From the NCBI GenBank assembly GCA_003254905.1, contig QANU01001671.1:1192362-1256361 (forward strand): DNA of 64,000 bases, given 5' to 3'. Position 1 is the stretch's first letter; every line of letters starts with the position of its first letter. The notes beneath the pieces were generated by a model. It saw only the letters and a list, made by a program, of their open reading frames with translations, had not been told where the DNA came from and ran no database searches. Positions 1-12,472 of this stretch are shown piece after piece. The position numbers and the translations under genes were made by a program. The stretch comes from Nissolia schottii (Eukaryota; Streptophyta; Magnoliopsida; Fabales; Fabaceae).

Positions 1-389
1 TACAACCCTTTAAAGTCCTTTGTGATCCTTGCATGACCATACTTTTGCATTGAATGGTGAGACAGGTAACAAATTTAAATTGTTGAAATTCAATGGTGAT
101 ATAGAGCGAAAACACTCACCCCAAATTGGTCCACTGACCATAGTGTACGATAAATGATGATTTCCTTGGTGGAAAAGACATTGGATAGTGTGACTTGCTT
201 ATGCCATTCGAAGTAATTTTGCATATGACTTGTTCAGGATATTCTATGATGTTCATGAAGTCTTAAGCTTAAACTGTTTGAAACATTTCAATCCATTACA
301 TTAACCGAGTGTTCATAAGCATTAATTTCTTGTAAAATAATTCTACTACCTCTTGTTTGACGACAAACAATGTCTTAAGTCAGGGGGAG
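1..389 (+). mobile_element. 3' internal end of an LTR retrotransposon, with polypurine tract
   Basis: AT-rich DNA with no open reading frame, ending in a purine-rich run at about 377-389 (AAGTCAGGGGGAG) directly before a TG-initiated LTR at 390. A polypurine tract immediately 5' of a 3' LTR is the standard plus-strand primer arrangement of LTR retrotransposons. The coding part of the element lies to the left, outside the window. Superfamily is uncertain; the LTR style suggests Ty3/gypsy of the Athila/Tat type. Confidence 0.6.
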
Positions 390-1135
390 TGATAAGTGCC
401 CAAAATACCCAATTTTCATCATTCAAAATGGCACTTATTCTCACATATTTTAAAGAATTATCTAATTAAATCTCTATGTTTTGTAGGTTTTAAATATGTT
501 TTGATAAAAGGATGCAAGCATAATTTATGAAGAATAATCCCATGAAGAATGAAAGAAAAGGGTAGAATTGGAAAAAAGCTTAAAAGAGAAGATTTTGGCG
601 AAGTCATCGCTCAGCAAAGTACACAGCACCGCTCATCACCTAGAGACAAATCGCTCAGCGGAAGAACACTTATCGCTCAGCGAACTTAAGTCGGCAAGCC
701 ACTTGTGCCGGCGCAAAAAATACGCCAGCTGGAGCCAGCCTGGCGCCCCATCCACGTCAGCCGCCGCCCTGCAAAAGCTGCCGAGCATTAAATGAAACCG
801 CGTAAAAGTACAATCGCTCAGCGATTAAGCGCCGCCGCCCAGCGATTCAGATCTTATCGCTCAGCGAAGGTACTCAAACCGTTGAGCGATGAACCCCAAA
901 ATCTGACTATAAATAGAGGAGGCCGAGACCATTCCGAAGCATTCCATCCAAACCCCTCCATTCTTCATTTCTTCCACATTTTCTTTGTAATTTTAAAGCT
1001 TAGTTTAGTTTAGGTTAGGTTAGGAACAAAGAGGAGGCTTGTGAAGGAGCCGGAGATCAAGGAAGCTTGGCGAAGCCATGGCCATGATAGCGTGAGCACG
1101 TGTCATGGTAAGTGCCTAAACCTTGCCTCCGAGAT
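390..1135 (+). mobile_element. LTR (3' LTR, 5' portion) cut by the assembly gap
   Basis: Begins TGATAAGTGCCC right after the polypurine tract. It contains a cluster of the word CGCTCAGCG and close variants at about 606, 628, 650, 673, 813, 838, 858 and 880, followed by a TATA box (TATAAATAG) at about 908. Downstream is pyrimidine-rich leader-like sequence (950-1010). The end is hidden in the N run. The start resembles that of the solo LTR at 4565 (TGATAAGTCGATG), so the two are probably related. The small open frames at 568-1013 are not convincing genes. Confidence 0.6.
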
Positions 1136-1980
1136 NNNNNNNNNNNNNNNNNNNNNNNNNNNNNNNNNNNNNNNNNNNNNNNNNNNNNNNNNNNNNNNNN
1201 NNNNNNNNNNNNNNNNNNNNNNNNNNNNNNNNNNNNNNNNNNNNNNNNNNNNNNNNNNNNNNNNNNNNNNNNNNNNNNNNNNNNNNNNNNNNNNNNNNNN
1301 NNNNNNNNNNNNNNNNNNNNNNNNNNNNNNNNNNNNNNNNNNNNNNNNNNNNNNNNNNNNNNNNNNNNNNNNNNNNNNNNNNNNNNNNNNNNNNNNNNNN
1401 NNNNNNNNNNNNNNNNNNNNNNNNNNNNNNNNNNNNNNNNNNNNNNNNNNNNNNNNNNNNNNNNNNNNNNNNNNNNNNNNNNNNNNNNNNNNNNNNNNNN
1501 NNNNNNNNNNNNNNNNNNNNNNNNNNNNNNNNNNNNNNNNNNNNNNNNNNNNNNNNNNNNNNNNNNNNNNNNNNNNNNNNNNNNNNNNNNNNNNNNNNNN
1601 NNNNNNNNNNNNNNNNNNNNNNNNNNNNNNNNNNNNNNNNNNNNNNNNNNNNNNNNNNNNNNNNNNNNNNNNNNNNNNNNNNNNNNNNNNNNNNNNNNNN
1701 NNNNNNNNNNNNNNNNNNNNNNNNNNNNNNNNNNNNNNNNNNNNNNNNNNNNNNNNNNNNNNNNNNNNNNNNNNNNNNNNNNNNNNNNNNNNNNNNNNNN
1801 NNNNNNNNNNNNNNNNNNNNNNNNNNNNNNNNNNNNNNNNNNNNNNNNNNNNNNNNNNNNNNNNNNNNNNNNNNNNNNNNNNNNNNNNNNNNNNNNNNNN
1901 NNNNNNNNNNNNNNNNNNNNNNNNNNNNNNNNNNNNNNNNNNNNNNNNNNNNNNNNNNNNNNNNNNNNNNNNNNNNNNNN
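1136..1980. other. Assembly gap (845 N)
   Basis: A run of N only. Apparent open frames across it are artefacts. The gap hides the end of the left LTR and the start of the LTR fragment that resumes at 1981. Confidence 0.99.
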
Positions 1981-2421
1981 ACAAAGACTTCTGTTTCATG
2001 TTTTAGATTAGCTTAAGGGATTATGTGCTCCCTTAGCTCATATGGAAATGTATTATGACTTGTATACTTGACTTTATAATTATGTATTATTAGTTGACTG
2101 TGCAACTATGTGATGGACCGAATACTTGTATGTTTATGTATTTTCTTATAAGATTCCTAACACTGCCACCCTGTAGTTAATTATTGCTTAAGTCCATTGG
2201 GACTCTATCGTCTGTGTATTTATATGCTATCTTAATCACGCACGGCTTCTACTTTATAAAGTGATAACGCACACGAATGATTTTCAAAATGGTCCATATT
2301 TTGAAGTAAGAAATATTTTCCAAGCTAAAAGTAGGGGCTAGAAGTAACCCCACCAAAGCTGAAAACAACCTAGTGAGCTTTGTTTACTACGTACGGGTAA
2401 ACAGTTAGCTAGGGTGTTTCA
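1981..2421 (+). mobile_element. 3' end of a long LTR (family with GGTGTTTCA terminus)
   Basis: Matches the distal end of the long-LTR family seen elsewhere in the window. It has the CTAGTGAG-CTTTGTTTACTACG block, then CAGTTAGCTAGGGTG and a TTTCA terminus at 2421. Equivalent ends lie at 8651, 15952, 42265 and 45923. The 5' part is lost in the gap, so no target-site duplication can be tested. Confidence 0.75.
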
Positions 2422-4564
2422 CATACGCTACAACCACACATTACAGCCCGCATCGTGGCGGCCAGGTCGCGTTAAACCTGAAGGGTCTCATGTGCAGTGT
2501 CTTGACCCCGTAATTCTCACCAACCACGACCGAGGTGACCATCAAACGGATGGCATGGGGGGTCGGACATACGAATCGACCGGAACTAAGACCTTCCCCA
2601 AAAGTCGAGCCCTCGGCCCTCCAAGAGGGGGGTTTTTCCCATCATCATCATCATCATCATGTGCACAGTTTAATGGTTGATGCAACAGTTCATCATTATA
2701 AACACAGTTCATCATCATCATCATCATAGGCACAATTCATATATAAAAATCACAGTTCATCATCATAAAGCAGTTATATCCATTCATCATCTTAAAGCAA
2801 CAATTATAACCTAATAGCTCATATCATCATCTTCATCATAATTATTGAAAGGCCATCACCTTACATCCTAACATGCAACACTGCATACTCATAAGCATCT
2901 AATATTCCTCATATTGGCAAGCATCATTTTATAATTCTACCTTATACTCCTCCTAGTCTAACTCATTTAACACACATAACATCATATAACTCATAAGCAT
3001 ATCCCTATTATTTCTTGAGCAATTACTGTTCAAAATCCCATGTCATCAACTTCGTCATTTATCACCAACCTCTAACATGTATTATCTCATATTAACATAA
3101 CATTTAACATATAATATATCACCTAATTTCATGCTCAATGTAACATCCCGCTTTTTCACTGTACGGATAATTAGCGTAATAAATAATTATAGGTTTATTA
3201 GGGAGATAAGAAAATTAAATTATTACCTTTAATTCATAAGAATCATCTTTAACCCATAAAAAATAGCAGTCAAAGTTGAGGTTTCGTGACCGGCGAATTT
3301 TTCGGAGCCTTAAGACGATTTCCGGACCAATCGGGAAATAATCATAAACATAAAGATTAAATTAATTCTCTAATCATGATTAGGGAATTAAAACGGGAAA
3401 CTAATAGGTAGAATATCCCTAGGAAATAAGACGTGTCGCGGCATGAAGTTCGGCAGACAACTGAACAGTCATTGTTCGCCGATGAAATTTTCTGACGCGC
3501 AAAAGGTGTCTGTGAAAATAATCCCCCGGAGAAAAATTCACAAACACCTTTAAATATTAACACCCTTAGGTAGGGGGAAATTAGAGGATCGCGACGGTAT
3601 AAACGGAATATTTTTCGGACGACCGTGCGCGACGCACCGATACTGCGAGCGATAAAACACGAGCGAACCGGAACCGGGAGGAAATGAAATTTCAGCAGCT
3701 GAACTAAGAGAGAAGGGATGCACAGTCTGATTGGGATTTGTCCCATCCCTTAAATCATGCTTCCAAATTCCCATTACCTTACCTTTCTTACACATGCCCA
3801 TACCCACCCATACCTAAGCCCATGCCTTACACTATTCACCACATTTTCTTTATTCCAAAAATCAATTAATTTCCTCACAAATCAGCCTCCAAAAACCGAG
3901 ATATTCTCCCCCATTTTACAAGAGAATTTCATCTTCTACATTCTCCCAAAAGCACACACCAAGCCACACCTCAAAGAACACCACCAAATCTTCAAGAGAT
4001 CAAGCATTCTTGCCACCCTCTTCCACCTCCCAAGAACTGAAACACAACCCCTCAAGTCTCCTCATCTTGGTTCATTTTATTCCTCCCAAAATCAAGAAGG
4101 ACAACCTCATCACCCTCCACCTTGTTCGAAGTTTTCACCTTGGAGAAAGGAGAAGCTCAAGCTTTGGAGACAACAAGGCTTGTAGGACTTCACTCCAAGC
4201 TTCCCTCACCACCACCAGGTTTTTCTACAGGTGGGTAAACTTGGCTTGGTCACCCCTTGGTGACTTATGTTTGCTGTATGTGTTTATGTGTTTGTATGCC
4301 CTATGATAAACCATGTTAGAAATGCTATGTTAGGACTTAGGATATGATTCTGAAGGGTTCTGTGACCTGGACTAGCTTAGTATATGATGGTTGAAATATG
4401 TCAAAAAACTCAAGGAGCATCCATGAGCAAAGGGGAAAGAAAAATGAGAAAAACAAAGAAAATTGATTTTGGTTCGTCAGGTATAGCTGGGTAGTTCCGC
4501 GGAGAGTGATTGAGAGGAGCATGTAAAGACTTGTTGAGTTGCGCCTGAAACGGTGTCGAGTGGG

Positions 4565-6363
4565 TGATAAGTCGATGTTATACCCTAATTTATTACCCTA
4601 TAAGTGAGCAAATGCATACTAAAATGTGTAGGTTTAATACTTAATCAATACGTTTTCACACATTGTCCTCTTTTGAGAGAAATTAAGGAAAACGGCAAAA
4701 TAAGGTATTAATTCTCTTCGAATGTAATATTTCTTTTGTAGTTTTTCTATTTTGAATTACAGGGAAGGAATGTCTAGGAGGATCAATGAAGATGTGAAGA
4801 GAAGATTTGGACCAAGGAATGCAAGATCAAATTCAATTCCAAAAAGATTTGGTTAAAAGTTGAGCTGAGAATTTCTGACACTGACTTTGCCATTGATTTT
4901 GAGCCATGATAGAGACTGAATCTCGATTTTGTGTCAACTACAAAGTTGTAGCTATATCTCTTAGCTTTAAGTGGCAATTTGAATCACCTCAATCGGAGGT
5001 CTGTAGCTCAAGATATCGCAGTTTTACTGATTGCTGTGCAAGTCAGTTCGCTGAGCGAGAGTACCAATCCGCTGAGCGAACCAGCTTCCAGAAATTTCGC
5101 CAGTTGGCACCAGCTGTCCACCGCCAAATCGCTGAGCGATTTCCCTAAATGGCTGAGCGATTTTCCCCCAGAAAACAACTATAAATAGGGGGCCAAGGCT
5201 AGCATTTGGGGGCATTCCTTTCCATTCTCTTCCACCCCTCCCCCAAGGTCTCCCAGGCCTAAGAACCCTTCTTTTCCTTCCATTTTCTTCACCTTTTCCA
5301 TTTTATTTCAAAGCACTTAGGCTATGTTAAAGTGCTTTGTTTTCTTTAAAGCTTTGTAACGAAGTGCTGCCGAATTAATTCCAGGTTCTATTGTTTCATT
5401 TCTTCTTGCCATCTACTATTTCATTCTCTTTATTTACTCTTTCTTGCTTTTCATTTGCTTTAATCTTCCATTGCTATTTACATCCTTCCGTTTCTTTATT
5501 TACTTCTTTGTTTCTCTTTATTTACGTTAAGTTTATTTACTCTTTCCATTTCCTTTTCCTTTACTTTTATCTTTCATTTACTTCTTTCTATTTTCCTTTA
5601 CTCTTGCCTTATTATTTACTTTTCCTATTGTCATTTAATTTTCCTTTCTCTTTATCTACTCTTTCTTTCTCTTTATTTACTTTGAGTTTTAATCCTCCAA
5701 CCATGGAGGAGTAGTTTCTTAATATCTTGCATGCGGTAACTCAAGATTAAGATTAATTTGAGGTCTTGCGCTTAAAGAATATTCATGACTCGTTCCACCC
5801 TTAACTAATGACATAGCGATTGCATGTTAATGGTTAAGGTTAAATCTAAGTTAATGAATCTTGACGATTGTAAGATTTATTAAACTATGATTAAGGAACT
5901 TTTGGAGAACTAATCAGATCTGATTAGGTTGTGCAATTGGTGCTTAATTAATATGGGTTTTAATGCTGAGATCTTGGTTTTAATACCTATATTAACAAAT
6001 GCTTAAGGAATTGACGATCGTAGTTTCTTAAGTTAATTGCATATTAGTTAGAGATCTCAACTAATAAACAACATCTCCTTTCATGAATAATTAACTAAGA
6101 ACCGATGAGAATTAATCCTTAATCTTGAAACGCCGTATGCAGGATATTGCCTTTATCATTATTGTCTTACTTTTATTTTATTTGCTTTCAAGTTATCATC
6201 AAACAAAAACCCCCCGATTTACTTAACTATTGATTTGGTTCTAAATTGCTTCTTTGGGAAACGACCTAGGTTAACCCCCTTTACTACGTTCTCGGGGTTT
6301 ACTTGGTTTATAGATTATTATTTGGCCGCGCACTAAAATCTAATGACGTTTTGGTGCTCGTCA
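4565..6363 (+). mobile_element. Nested solo LTR (TGATAAG type), TSD GTGGG
   Basis: TGATAAGTCGATG at 4565 to GGTGCTCGTCA at 6363, flanked by GTGGG at 4560-4564 and 6364-6368. The host sequence is continuous across the insertion. Four GCTGAGCG words lie at about 5049, 5069, 5130 and 5151, directly upstream of a TATA box (CTATAAATAGGGGG, about 5178). A very pyrimidine-rich leader follows (5220-5700). The 3' part contains GGGAAACGACCTAGG (about 6257), a block I associate with Athila/Tat-type gypsy LTRs. No protein is encoded. Confidence 0.9.
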
Positions 6364-7160
6364 GTGGGTCTGCGGAGAGTGATTGAGAGGAGTGTGTAAA
6401 GACTTGTTGAGTGGCACCTGGAACGGTGCCGAGTGGGTCCGCGGAGAGTGATTGAGAGGAGTGTGTAGTTGTTGAGCGGCGCCAGGCATGGTACTAGGAG
6501 GGTTCCGCGGAGGATCCCTGGGGTGTGAACTTGAGAAAAAGAATATGAGTAAAGGAGTAAGCGCAGAGTGGTTCCGCGGATAATGACGGAGAGGAGTCTA
6601 GAAAGTTGATGAGCAGGCACCTGGGATGGTGCTGAGTGGTTCCGCGGAGAGAGACTGAGAGGAGTCTAGAAAGCTGATGAGCGGGTACCTGGGATGGTGT
6701 CGAATGGGTTCCGCGGAGGATCCCTGGAGTGCTGAGAGGGCTACGTGAAGAGTGTTGAGTGGACACCAGGAATGGTGCTGATAGGGTTCCGCAGAGGATC
6801 CCTGGAGTGGTGAGAAGGTTACGAGAAGAGTATTGAGTGGGCACCAGGAGTGGTGCTGATTGGGTTCCGCGGAGGATCCCTAGAGTGATGAGAGTGTTAT
6901 GTGAAGAATGTTGAGTGGGCACAAGAGTGGTGCTGAATGGGTTCCGCGGAGGATCCCTGGAAAGGCTGAGAAAGTTACGCGAAGAGTGCTGAGTGAGCAC
7001 CCGTAGTAGTGTTGAGTAGGGTTCCGTGGAGGATCCCTGGAAAGGCTGGGAAGGTTACGTGAAGGCTGAGTGAGCACCAGTAGTGGTGTTGAGTAGGGTT
7101 CCGTGGAGGATCCCTAGAGCGCGAGTGCTGGGTAGGTTCCGCGGAGGGACCCCGAAGTTG
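6364..7160 (+). repeat. Minisatellite, period about 67-80 bp
   Basis: Units are marked by GTTCCGCGGAGGATCCCTGG and variants at about 6502, 6571, 6638, 6708, 6785, 6864, 6940, 7020, 7097 and 7135. Related units lie at 6370 and 6438, and at about 4497 on the other side of the nested LTR, so the nested LTR inserted into the array. Part of the host LTR. Open frames in the array on the minus strand are repeat artefacts. Confidence 0.85.
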
Positions 7161-7564
7161 ATGAGTGAGTACAAGCATGTGTATGATGAATGAGTGAGTT
7201 ATGTTTATGATGATGTATGATGAACAGGTCATGAGGTATGCTTATGATGAATGCATGACATATTTGTATGATGATGTATGTGGAACATTGCATGTAGAAT
7301 ATGTATGTTAGGAATGATTATGCTATCATGCATCATGCTAAGGTACATTCAGATGACTAGCAGTTAAGCAAATAATGAGCAAAGATTATAATGGAAATGA
7401 ACTTAGGGGACAAGGCATGCCATGCTATGTGCAAGAAATGAAAGAGAAGAAGAAATACTAGGAGAAAAATAAGATGATGATATGCTGAAATGATATGAGA
7501 ACGAAAGAAAAGTTGATATGCTGAAAGAATATGGGAAAGAGAAAGAAAAGTTTATATGCTGAAA

Positions 7565-7790
7565 GAACATGAGTATCGACCTCAAGCATTTACATGATAT
7601 GGAGGACGCCGCCAGATAGGCGAGCAGACTTCAAGCATTTACATGATATGGAGGACGCCGCCATAGGGGCGAGCAGACCTCAAGAATTTACATGACAAGA
7701 AGGACGCTAACCCGGGTGAGCCGGTATGCGTAAGAAAAGAAAAGAAGGACGCTAACCCGGGTGAGCCGGTCTGCGTAAGAGAATCCCCAC
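7565..7790 (+). repeat. Short tandem repeat block in the long LTR
   Basis: Two units with AGCATTTACATGATATGG and GGACGCCGCC (about 7585 and 7635) are followed by two units of AAGGACGCTAACCCGGGTGA (about 7700 and 7745). The latter unit has a degraded counterpart in the solo LTR at 12473-15952 (about 15105). Confidence 0.7.
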
Positions 7791-9768
7791 GTTCCCCAAG
7801 CATGAGCATATGATGAATGAGTACATGAGTATATGATGCATGAGTATATGATGATGTATGAGTATGTAAAGTATAAGTACGTAATGATGTATGTCTGTGT
7901 AGTCATCAAAAGAACGCTCGAGACGGCCTATGTATATACGCGAGAAAAGTTAACAAGCACGAGAACTTAGATAAGCAATACTAGTTCCCCAGTCACCTAG
8001 TAAAGTAGGTAAAGCCGTTCAGGACTTTAGGCCAGATAATAATCAGTAGGATGTTAGTATGCATGTTCACTTAGAAACACCTGAGCGGTCGGTTGATAAG
8101 TGAGTTAAAAAGATTCCCCGACGCCGAGGTGAACCACTGAGGACGAATGTTCTCACCCCCACTCACTTATATTTCCAGGGGCAGACGCGAGCTATGAGAA
8201 GCAACCAGAGAATCAAAAGAAAGAATGGAGGACAAGCCATCGAGGACGGAAAGACAGATCTTCAAGGCTATAAAGACATACTTAGCTAGTGCACGATGGG
8301 TGAACTTTTATGTATGACCATGACTTGTATATGTAACTCTATTATACTATTATGTGATTTGTTGCATTCATCTGTGACGGACCATGTATTGATTGTGTAA
8401 TTGCTTAGGCTAGGGATAATGAATATTCATAAGCTCATGGCTCTATCGTTTGTCTTATATACTTTGATTCACACATGCCTCATATTTCTTAAATAAGCAC
8501 TCAGTAGAAAAGTTTTAAACGGGTCCATATTTTCCTTAATCTAGTATTTTCGAAAAAGTAATAAGGGACTATAAGTAATCCCACCAAGTGATTAACAACC
8601 TAGTGAGCATTGCGTACTACTCGAGGGTATGCAGTTAGCTAAGGTGTTACACTCAACATCTTCATAAACATAAACCAACCTGATTCTAACAATTATTCCA
8701 ATAGATTACCAGACCTGCAGAAACTTCTAGATACAAGTATAATCGATAGAAATCTTCAAGAACATCATTTAGCCATTAAAACCTAACATATTCTAACACC
8801 AAACATAGCACAACCATCATCATAAGCAATTTCCTAGGTATTTATCATAATATTTCACATCAAAAGAAATATAATTTCATGTCTCATAATCATTTCTAAT
8901 TAGCAAGAATATTATCAAGCAATTAAACCTAATATAATCTATCACAAAACATATTACAAACATCATCAAACATCTTAAAACCACATAGATACTTGTTAGA
9001 ACGGGTTACTCACTTTTTTGAGCGTTTTGAAAGTTGCGAGAAAAGACCCCCTGCAAACCTTGAGGCGATCGTGCTATTTTTCCTGAATCCAACGGCGTAA
9101 CCACAGAACACACAAACGGAGCAGAAATAAATTTAACAGATGAATATACATATATGTATATAGTGGACGTGCTCTTTGGCCTTTGGAGGCCATAACATAT
9201 ATTTATATATAGTATCAGGATCTAAGGCGGTGGCTTATGCCGCCTCAGTTATATATGTTATTTTATTATTATATAATATGACATTATTCTATTATTATAT
9301 ATTACTATTTACGTAAATATCTTTACTTTTTCTTAGATTTTCATTTTGTTTCTTCCTTTGCTGACGGTGTTACGTGGCTTGGTTAATAGCCATGGCCTCA
9401 TGATCAATTTTAATCACGTTTGATCGCGTTTTATTCTTATTTATTCGTGTACGGATGTCCCAAAAATATTTCGGACATATCGTTGTGATCTACTAATTTT
9501 TTTTAATTACTTATTTAATTTTATTTGGGCATTCTTAAATTTATTTTCATATAAGTGTATTTTACGGATTCCTTTGAGTCGTAATTAAATCTTAATAGTA
9601 ACCGAAAATTGATTTGGACCTCACAAGACTCCGCGAAATCGTCCAATTATTACTTTTAGTTAATATTTTAGGGATTAAAGTTAATAATTCAATTTTTCAA
9701 TCTTATTAATTTATTCTTATTTATTTATTTTGCGAAAGCTTCGCAAGGAGAAAAATCAGGATGTTACA

Positions 9769-10160
9769 GCTAGGGTATGGTTAGTGTTAGGTATAGGGTA
9801 CGAGTTATTGGTAGGGTTAGGGTTATGGCTATGGTTAGGTATAGGGTAAAGGTTATGGTTAGGGTTTAGGGTTATGTTATGGTTATGATTTAGGGTTTAT
9901 GGGTTAGTGTTTATGGGGAAGTTTATGGTTAGGGTTAGGGTTTATGGTTTAATGTTTATGAGGGAAGTTTAGGGTTAAGGTTAGGGTTAGGGTTAGGTAT
10001 AGGGCAAGGGTTATGGTTAGGGTTAGTGTTAGGATTAGGGTGATGCTTATGACTAGGGTTAAGGCTAGGGTTAGGTATAGGGTATATGGTTTAGGATTAT
10101 GGTTATGGTTTAGGGTTTATGGGTTAGTGTTTGTGAGGGAGGTTTAGGGTTTAGGGTTAA
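9769..10160 (+). repeat. Degenerate interstitial telomere-like repeats
   Basis: About 390 bp built from TTAGGG, TTTAGGG and variants (GGTTATGG, GGTATAGGG). Plant telomeres are TTTAGGG; here six-base TTAGGG units are frequent, for example near 9985-10005. The array abuts the LTR terminus at 9768 on the left and a TAA-rich microsatellite on the right. Probably an old interstitial block; nothing suggests a chromosome end. Confidence 0.8.
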
Positions 10161-10256
10161 TAATAATATTTTATTATTCTTATTAGTAATAATAATAATA
10201 AAAATACTAATAATAATACTAATAGTAATAATAATATTTTATTCATCTTATTAATG

Positions 10257-10287
<31 letters not shown>

Positions 10288-10528
10288 TTTAGTCTTCTTA
10301 TTAATAATGATGATAACAATAATAATATTATTAATAAAATTATTATTTTATTCTTCTTATTAGTAATAATAGTAACAATAATAATGCTAATAATAATAAT
10401 AATAATGAAAATAACAATAATATTATATATGTACTATATATGTTGCTGTAAATTGCTCGTAGTATTAGTAATATATTATATATCTGTATAATATTACATA
10501 TCTTTATTAGTAATATTATATATGTTAG

Positions 10529-10573
<45 letters not shown>

Positions 10574-10700
10574 CAAAAATAGTAATACCAACAAAATAAA
10601 TTTTATTATTCTTACTACTGCTACTGATGCTTCTTCTTCTTCTACTTCAACTACCACTACTACTATAAATAATAATAATAATAACAATAACAATAGTAAT
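10160..10700 (+). repeat. (TAA/ATT)n-rich microsatellite region
   Basis: Long runs of TAA, AAT and ATT units with interruptions, the purest at about 10529-10572. The minus-strand open frame of 116 codons here is a leucine/isoleucine-rich product of the repeat and not a gene. Confidence 0.9.
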
Positions 10701-12472
10701 ACTTAGCAATAAGATTTTTTACTCTTCTTACTACTAAAAATAATACCTAATCATTTTGAAAGATTTGTTTTGAGATGTGTAACAATGGATTTACGGTATC
10801 ATCTTCTCTTCAAGCTCTCACCATCGTGATACTATTTTTCTCACCTAAATACAGACAAACCTTTTTTTTATTATAACTTGTTTTTTGAACGACCGAATTT
10901 TTTTTTAAAACTTAACCAAAAAAGAAAATATCGCAATACGAAGAAAGAGAATAACTTCAGAAAATTAAATTAAATTTTATGAATTTAAAACTTACTTAAT
11001 TTAATTGAATTGAAAATAAGGAAAAAAAAAATATATATGAAGAGTTAGGGGTAAATGAAAATGGGAAGTGAAGTGAAGTGCAGTGTGTGAAGTGTGGAGG
11101 GAATTTATAGTGGATAGTCTTCCTCCTCTCTTCCTCTCTTTCTCTTTTTTCCTTTTTCTCTTTTCTTCCGCGTGCTCATCGCCTCGGGAAGGAACATCTG
11201 CGACGTGTCAGTGCAGGGAGCTGAAATCGCCGCTGACCATGGCAATATCAGGGTGCACCCCCTGCGACCCCTGCTTGTCTCTGTCTCCTACAAATTCCCA
11301 TGTGCGGCACTGTTCCCCCTGTCCTCTGCATGTCGGTGTCTCTCTTTTCCTGAAATCGCCTGGTATGGTGGCGATTTCAGGTCACCTTTATCTTTTCTTC
11401 TTTTTTTTCTGTTTATTCTAAAATCGCCTGCAGGTATGGTGATTTCAGATAAACCCCCCCTCCCCCCACGTTTGTAAATTAAATTCTTGCCCCATAGATT
11501 TTAATTCCCCCTCTCTCTAACCCATGCAAATGTGATTACCCCGAATAAATTGGTCTTAAACAATTAATAGTAAAATGTATTAATTTTTTCTGTACATTAA
11601 TTTCATTCTCAAGACATGAGAATAAAATATTATTAACCAAAGGGATGAGAATAAAAAATAATAAAAGCTTAGGTAAATAAGTTTGTTAAAAATAATTTAT
11701 TTATAAAAATAAATTTTTATATCTTAAAATAAATATAAAAATAAAATATTTCTAAATTAATATTCTAAAAAAATATTTAAATATACCATGAAACGATTGC
11801 TCGTTAACCTTACCTTTCAAATTGAATAAATATGCCAAGGAGCAGACATCGAGTTGCTCATATTGAATGTACGAATAGGGTGTCTTCTCATTCATGTATG
11901 ACCTTGTGGGGTTTGAATCGATTAACTCTAAAAAAAAAAAATCCATAAATCTGTATAAAATTCATATGAGTAAAAGAATATTCTGCCAATATACAAATCG
12001 AAAAATGAAAAATTGAGGTGACATTTTGCAACTTTCACCCGGAAAAAAGAACAAAACTCAGGTGACAATACATGTAGACAATCATCGTCATCATGGACTA
12101 ACATACTATATCATTTCCTTTTTATTATTAACGTACTATATCATTATTCTAGTAGACATGACCTATCATATTCACAATAAATAATTTTCAAATTTGAAAC
12201 CGCAATTAAAATAATCAATAATTGTACATACAACGATTATATATATATTGTGGGTACATACACAATGATTATAGATGACACGACAAATCAAATTCCTAAA
12301 ATATTTGATTAATAATATCCACTCGAATAATTAAAATACTAACACTTTGTATAAATGTAGCTTTTCACATTTATATGCTAATAAATTGGTCAACTTAAGC
12401 CATTAGAATTAGTCTAGTGGTGATGAATTTGAATTGTATGCAAGAGGTCTTAAGTTCGAACTTCATTACCAC
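10700..12472. other. Non-coding region with a cluster of CTGAAATCGCC / GGCGATTTCAG words
   Basis: At 11219-11450 the word GAAATCGCC and its reverse complement alternate (about 11222, 11351, 11371, 11412 and 11437). The spacers are pyrimidine-rich. The surrounding sequence is AT-rich with no convincing gene. The open frames at 11083-11477 overlap the pyrimidine-rich stretch, change frame and lack any recognisable domain. The cluster resembles the GGAGTCGATT clusters near 21780 and 24180, which sit at the head of a PMD-carrying element, so this may be the head of another such element. Confidence 0.45.

Larger units (their letters stand above)
3139..8651 (+). mobile_element. Solo LTR, 5.5 kb including a nested insertion, TSD CTCAA
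   Basis: Starts TGTAACATCCCGC at 3139 and ends GGTGTTACA at 8651. It is flanked on both sides by CTCAA (3134-3138 and 8652-8656), a perfect 5-bp target-site duplication, so this is a complete solo LTR left by LTR-LTR recombination. Without the nested element at 4565-6363 and its duplicated 5 bp it is about 3.7 kb, very long for an LTR. It holds a minisatellite (about 4490-7160), a second repeat block (7565-7790) and a conserved module (about 7909-8190) shared with the other LTRs. Probably Ty3/gypsy; lineage not determined. Confidence 0.88.
2422..9768 (-). mobile_element. Reverse-oriented long LTR, host of the nested solo LTRs
   Basis: The right edge at 9768 reads GGATGTTACA, the reverse complement of the family start TGTAACATCC. 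It is preceded by sequence typical of the inverted LTR head (TGCGAAAGCTTCGCAAGGAG). The element is interrupted by the solo LTR at 3139-8651. The left part (2422-3138) contains a CAT-rich microsatellite at about 2641-2730 and no gene. The left terminus is not visible, probably lost through the insertion ending at 2421 or in the gap. The 8652-9768 part is AT-rich and non-coding. Confidence 0.6.

Noticed and set aside
1041-2016. Open frames of about 300 codons across 1041-2016 on both strands
   Set aside because: They exist only because the run of N is read as open; fewer than 40 real codons.
3757-4185. 142-codon frame in the solo LTR
   Set aside because: Pyrimidine-rich LTR leader; similar leaders in sister LTRs are not open in the same frame.
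2641-7790. Repeat arrays as possible CRISPR
   Set aside because: Units are tandem or microsatellite without unique spacers, in a plant nuclear genome.
10343-10693. 116-codon minus-strand frame
   Set aside because: Translation of a TAA/ATT microsatellite.
11752-11946. 64-codon minus-strand frame with a protein-like middle part
   Set aside because: I considered a gene fragment but could not match it to any family, and it sits in AT-rich non-coding DNA.
12400-12472. tRNA gene, because of a GTTCGAAC-like box
   Set aside because: No second promoter box or cloverleaf could be made; at most a SINE tail.
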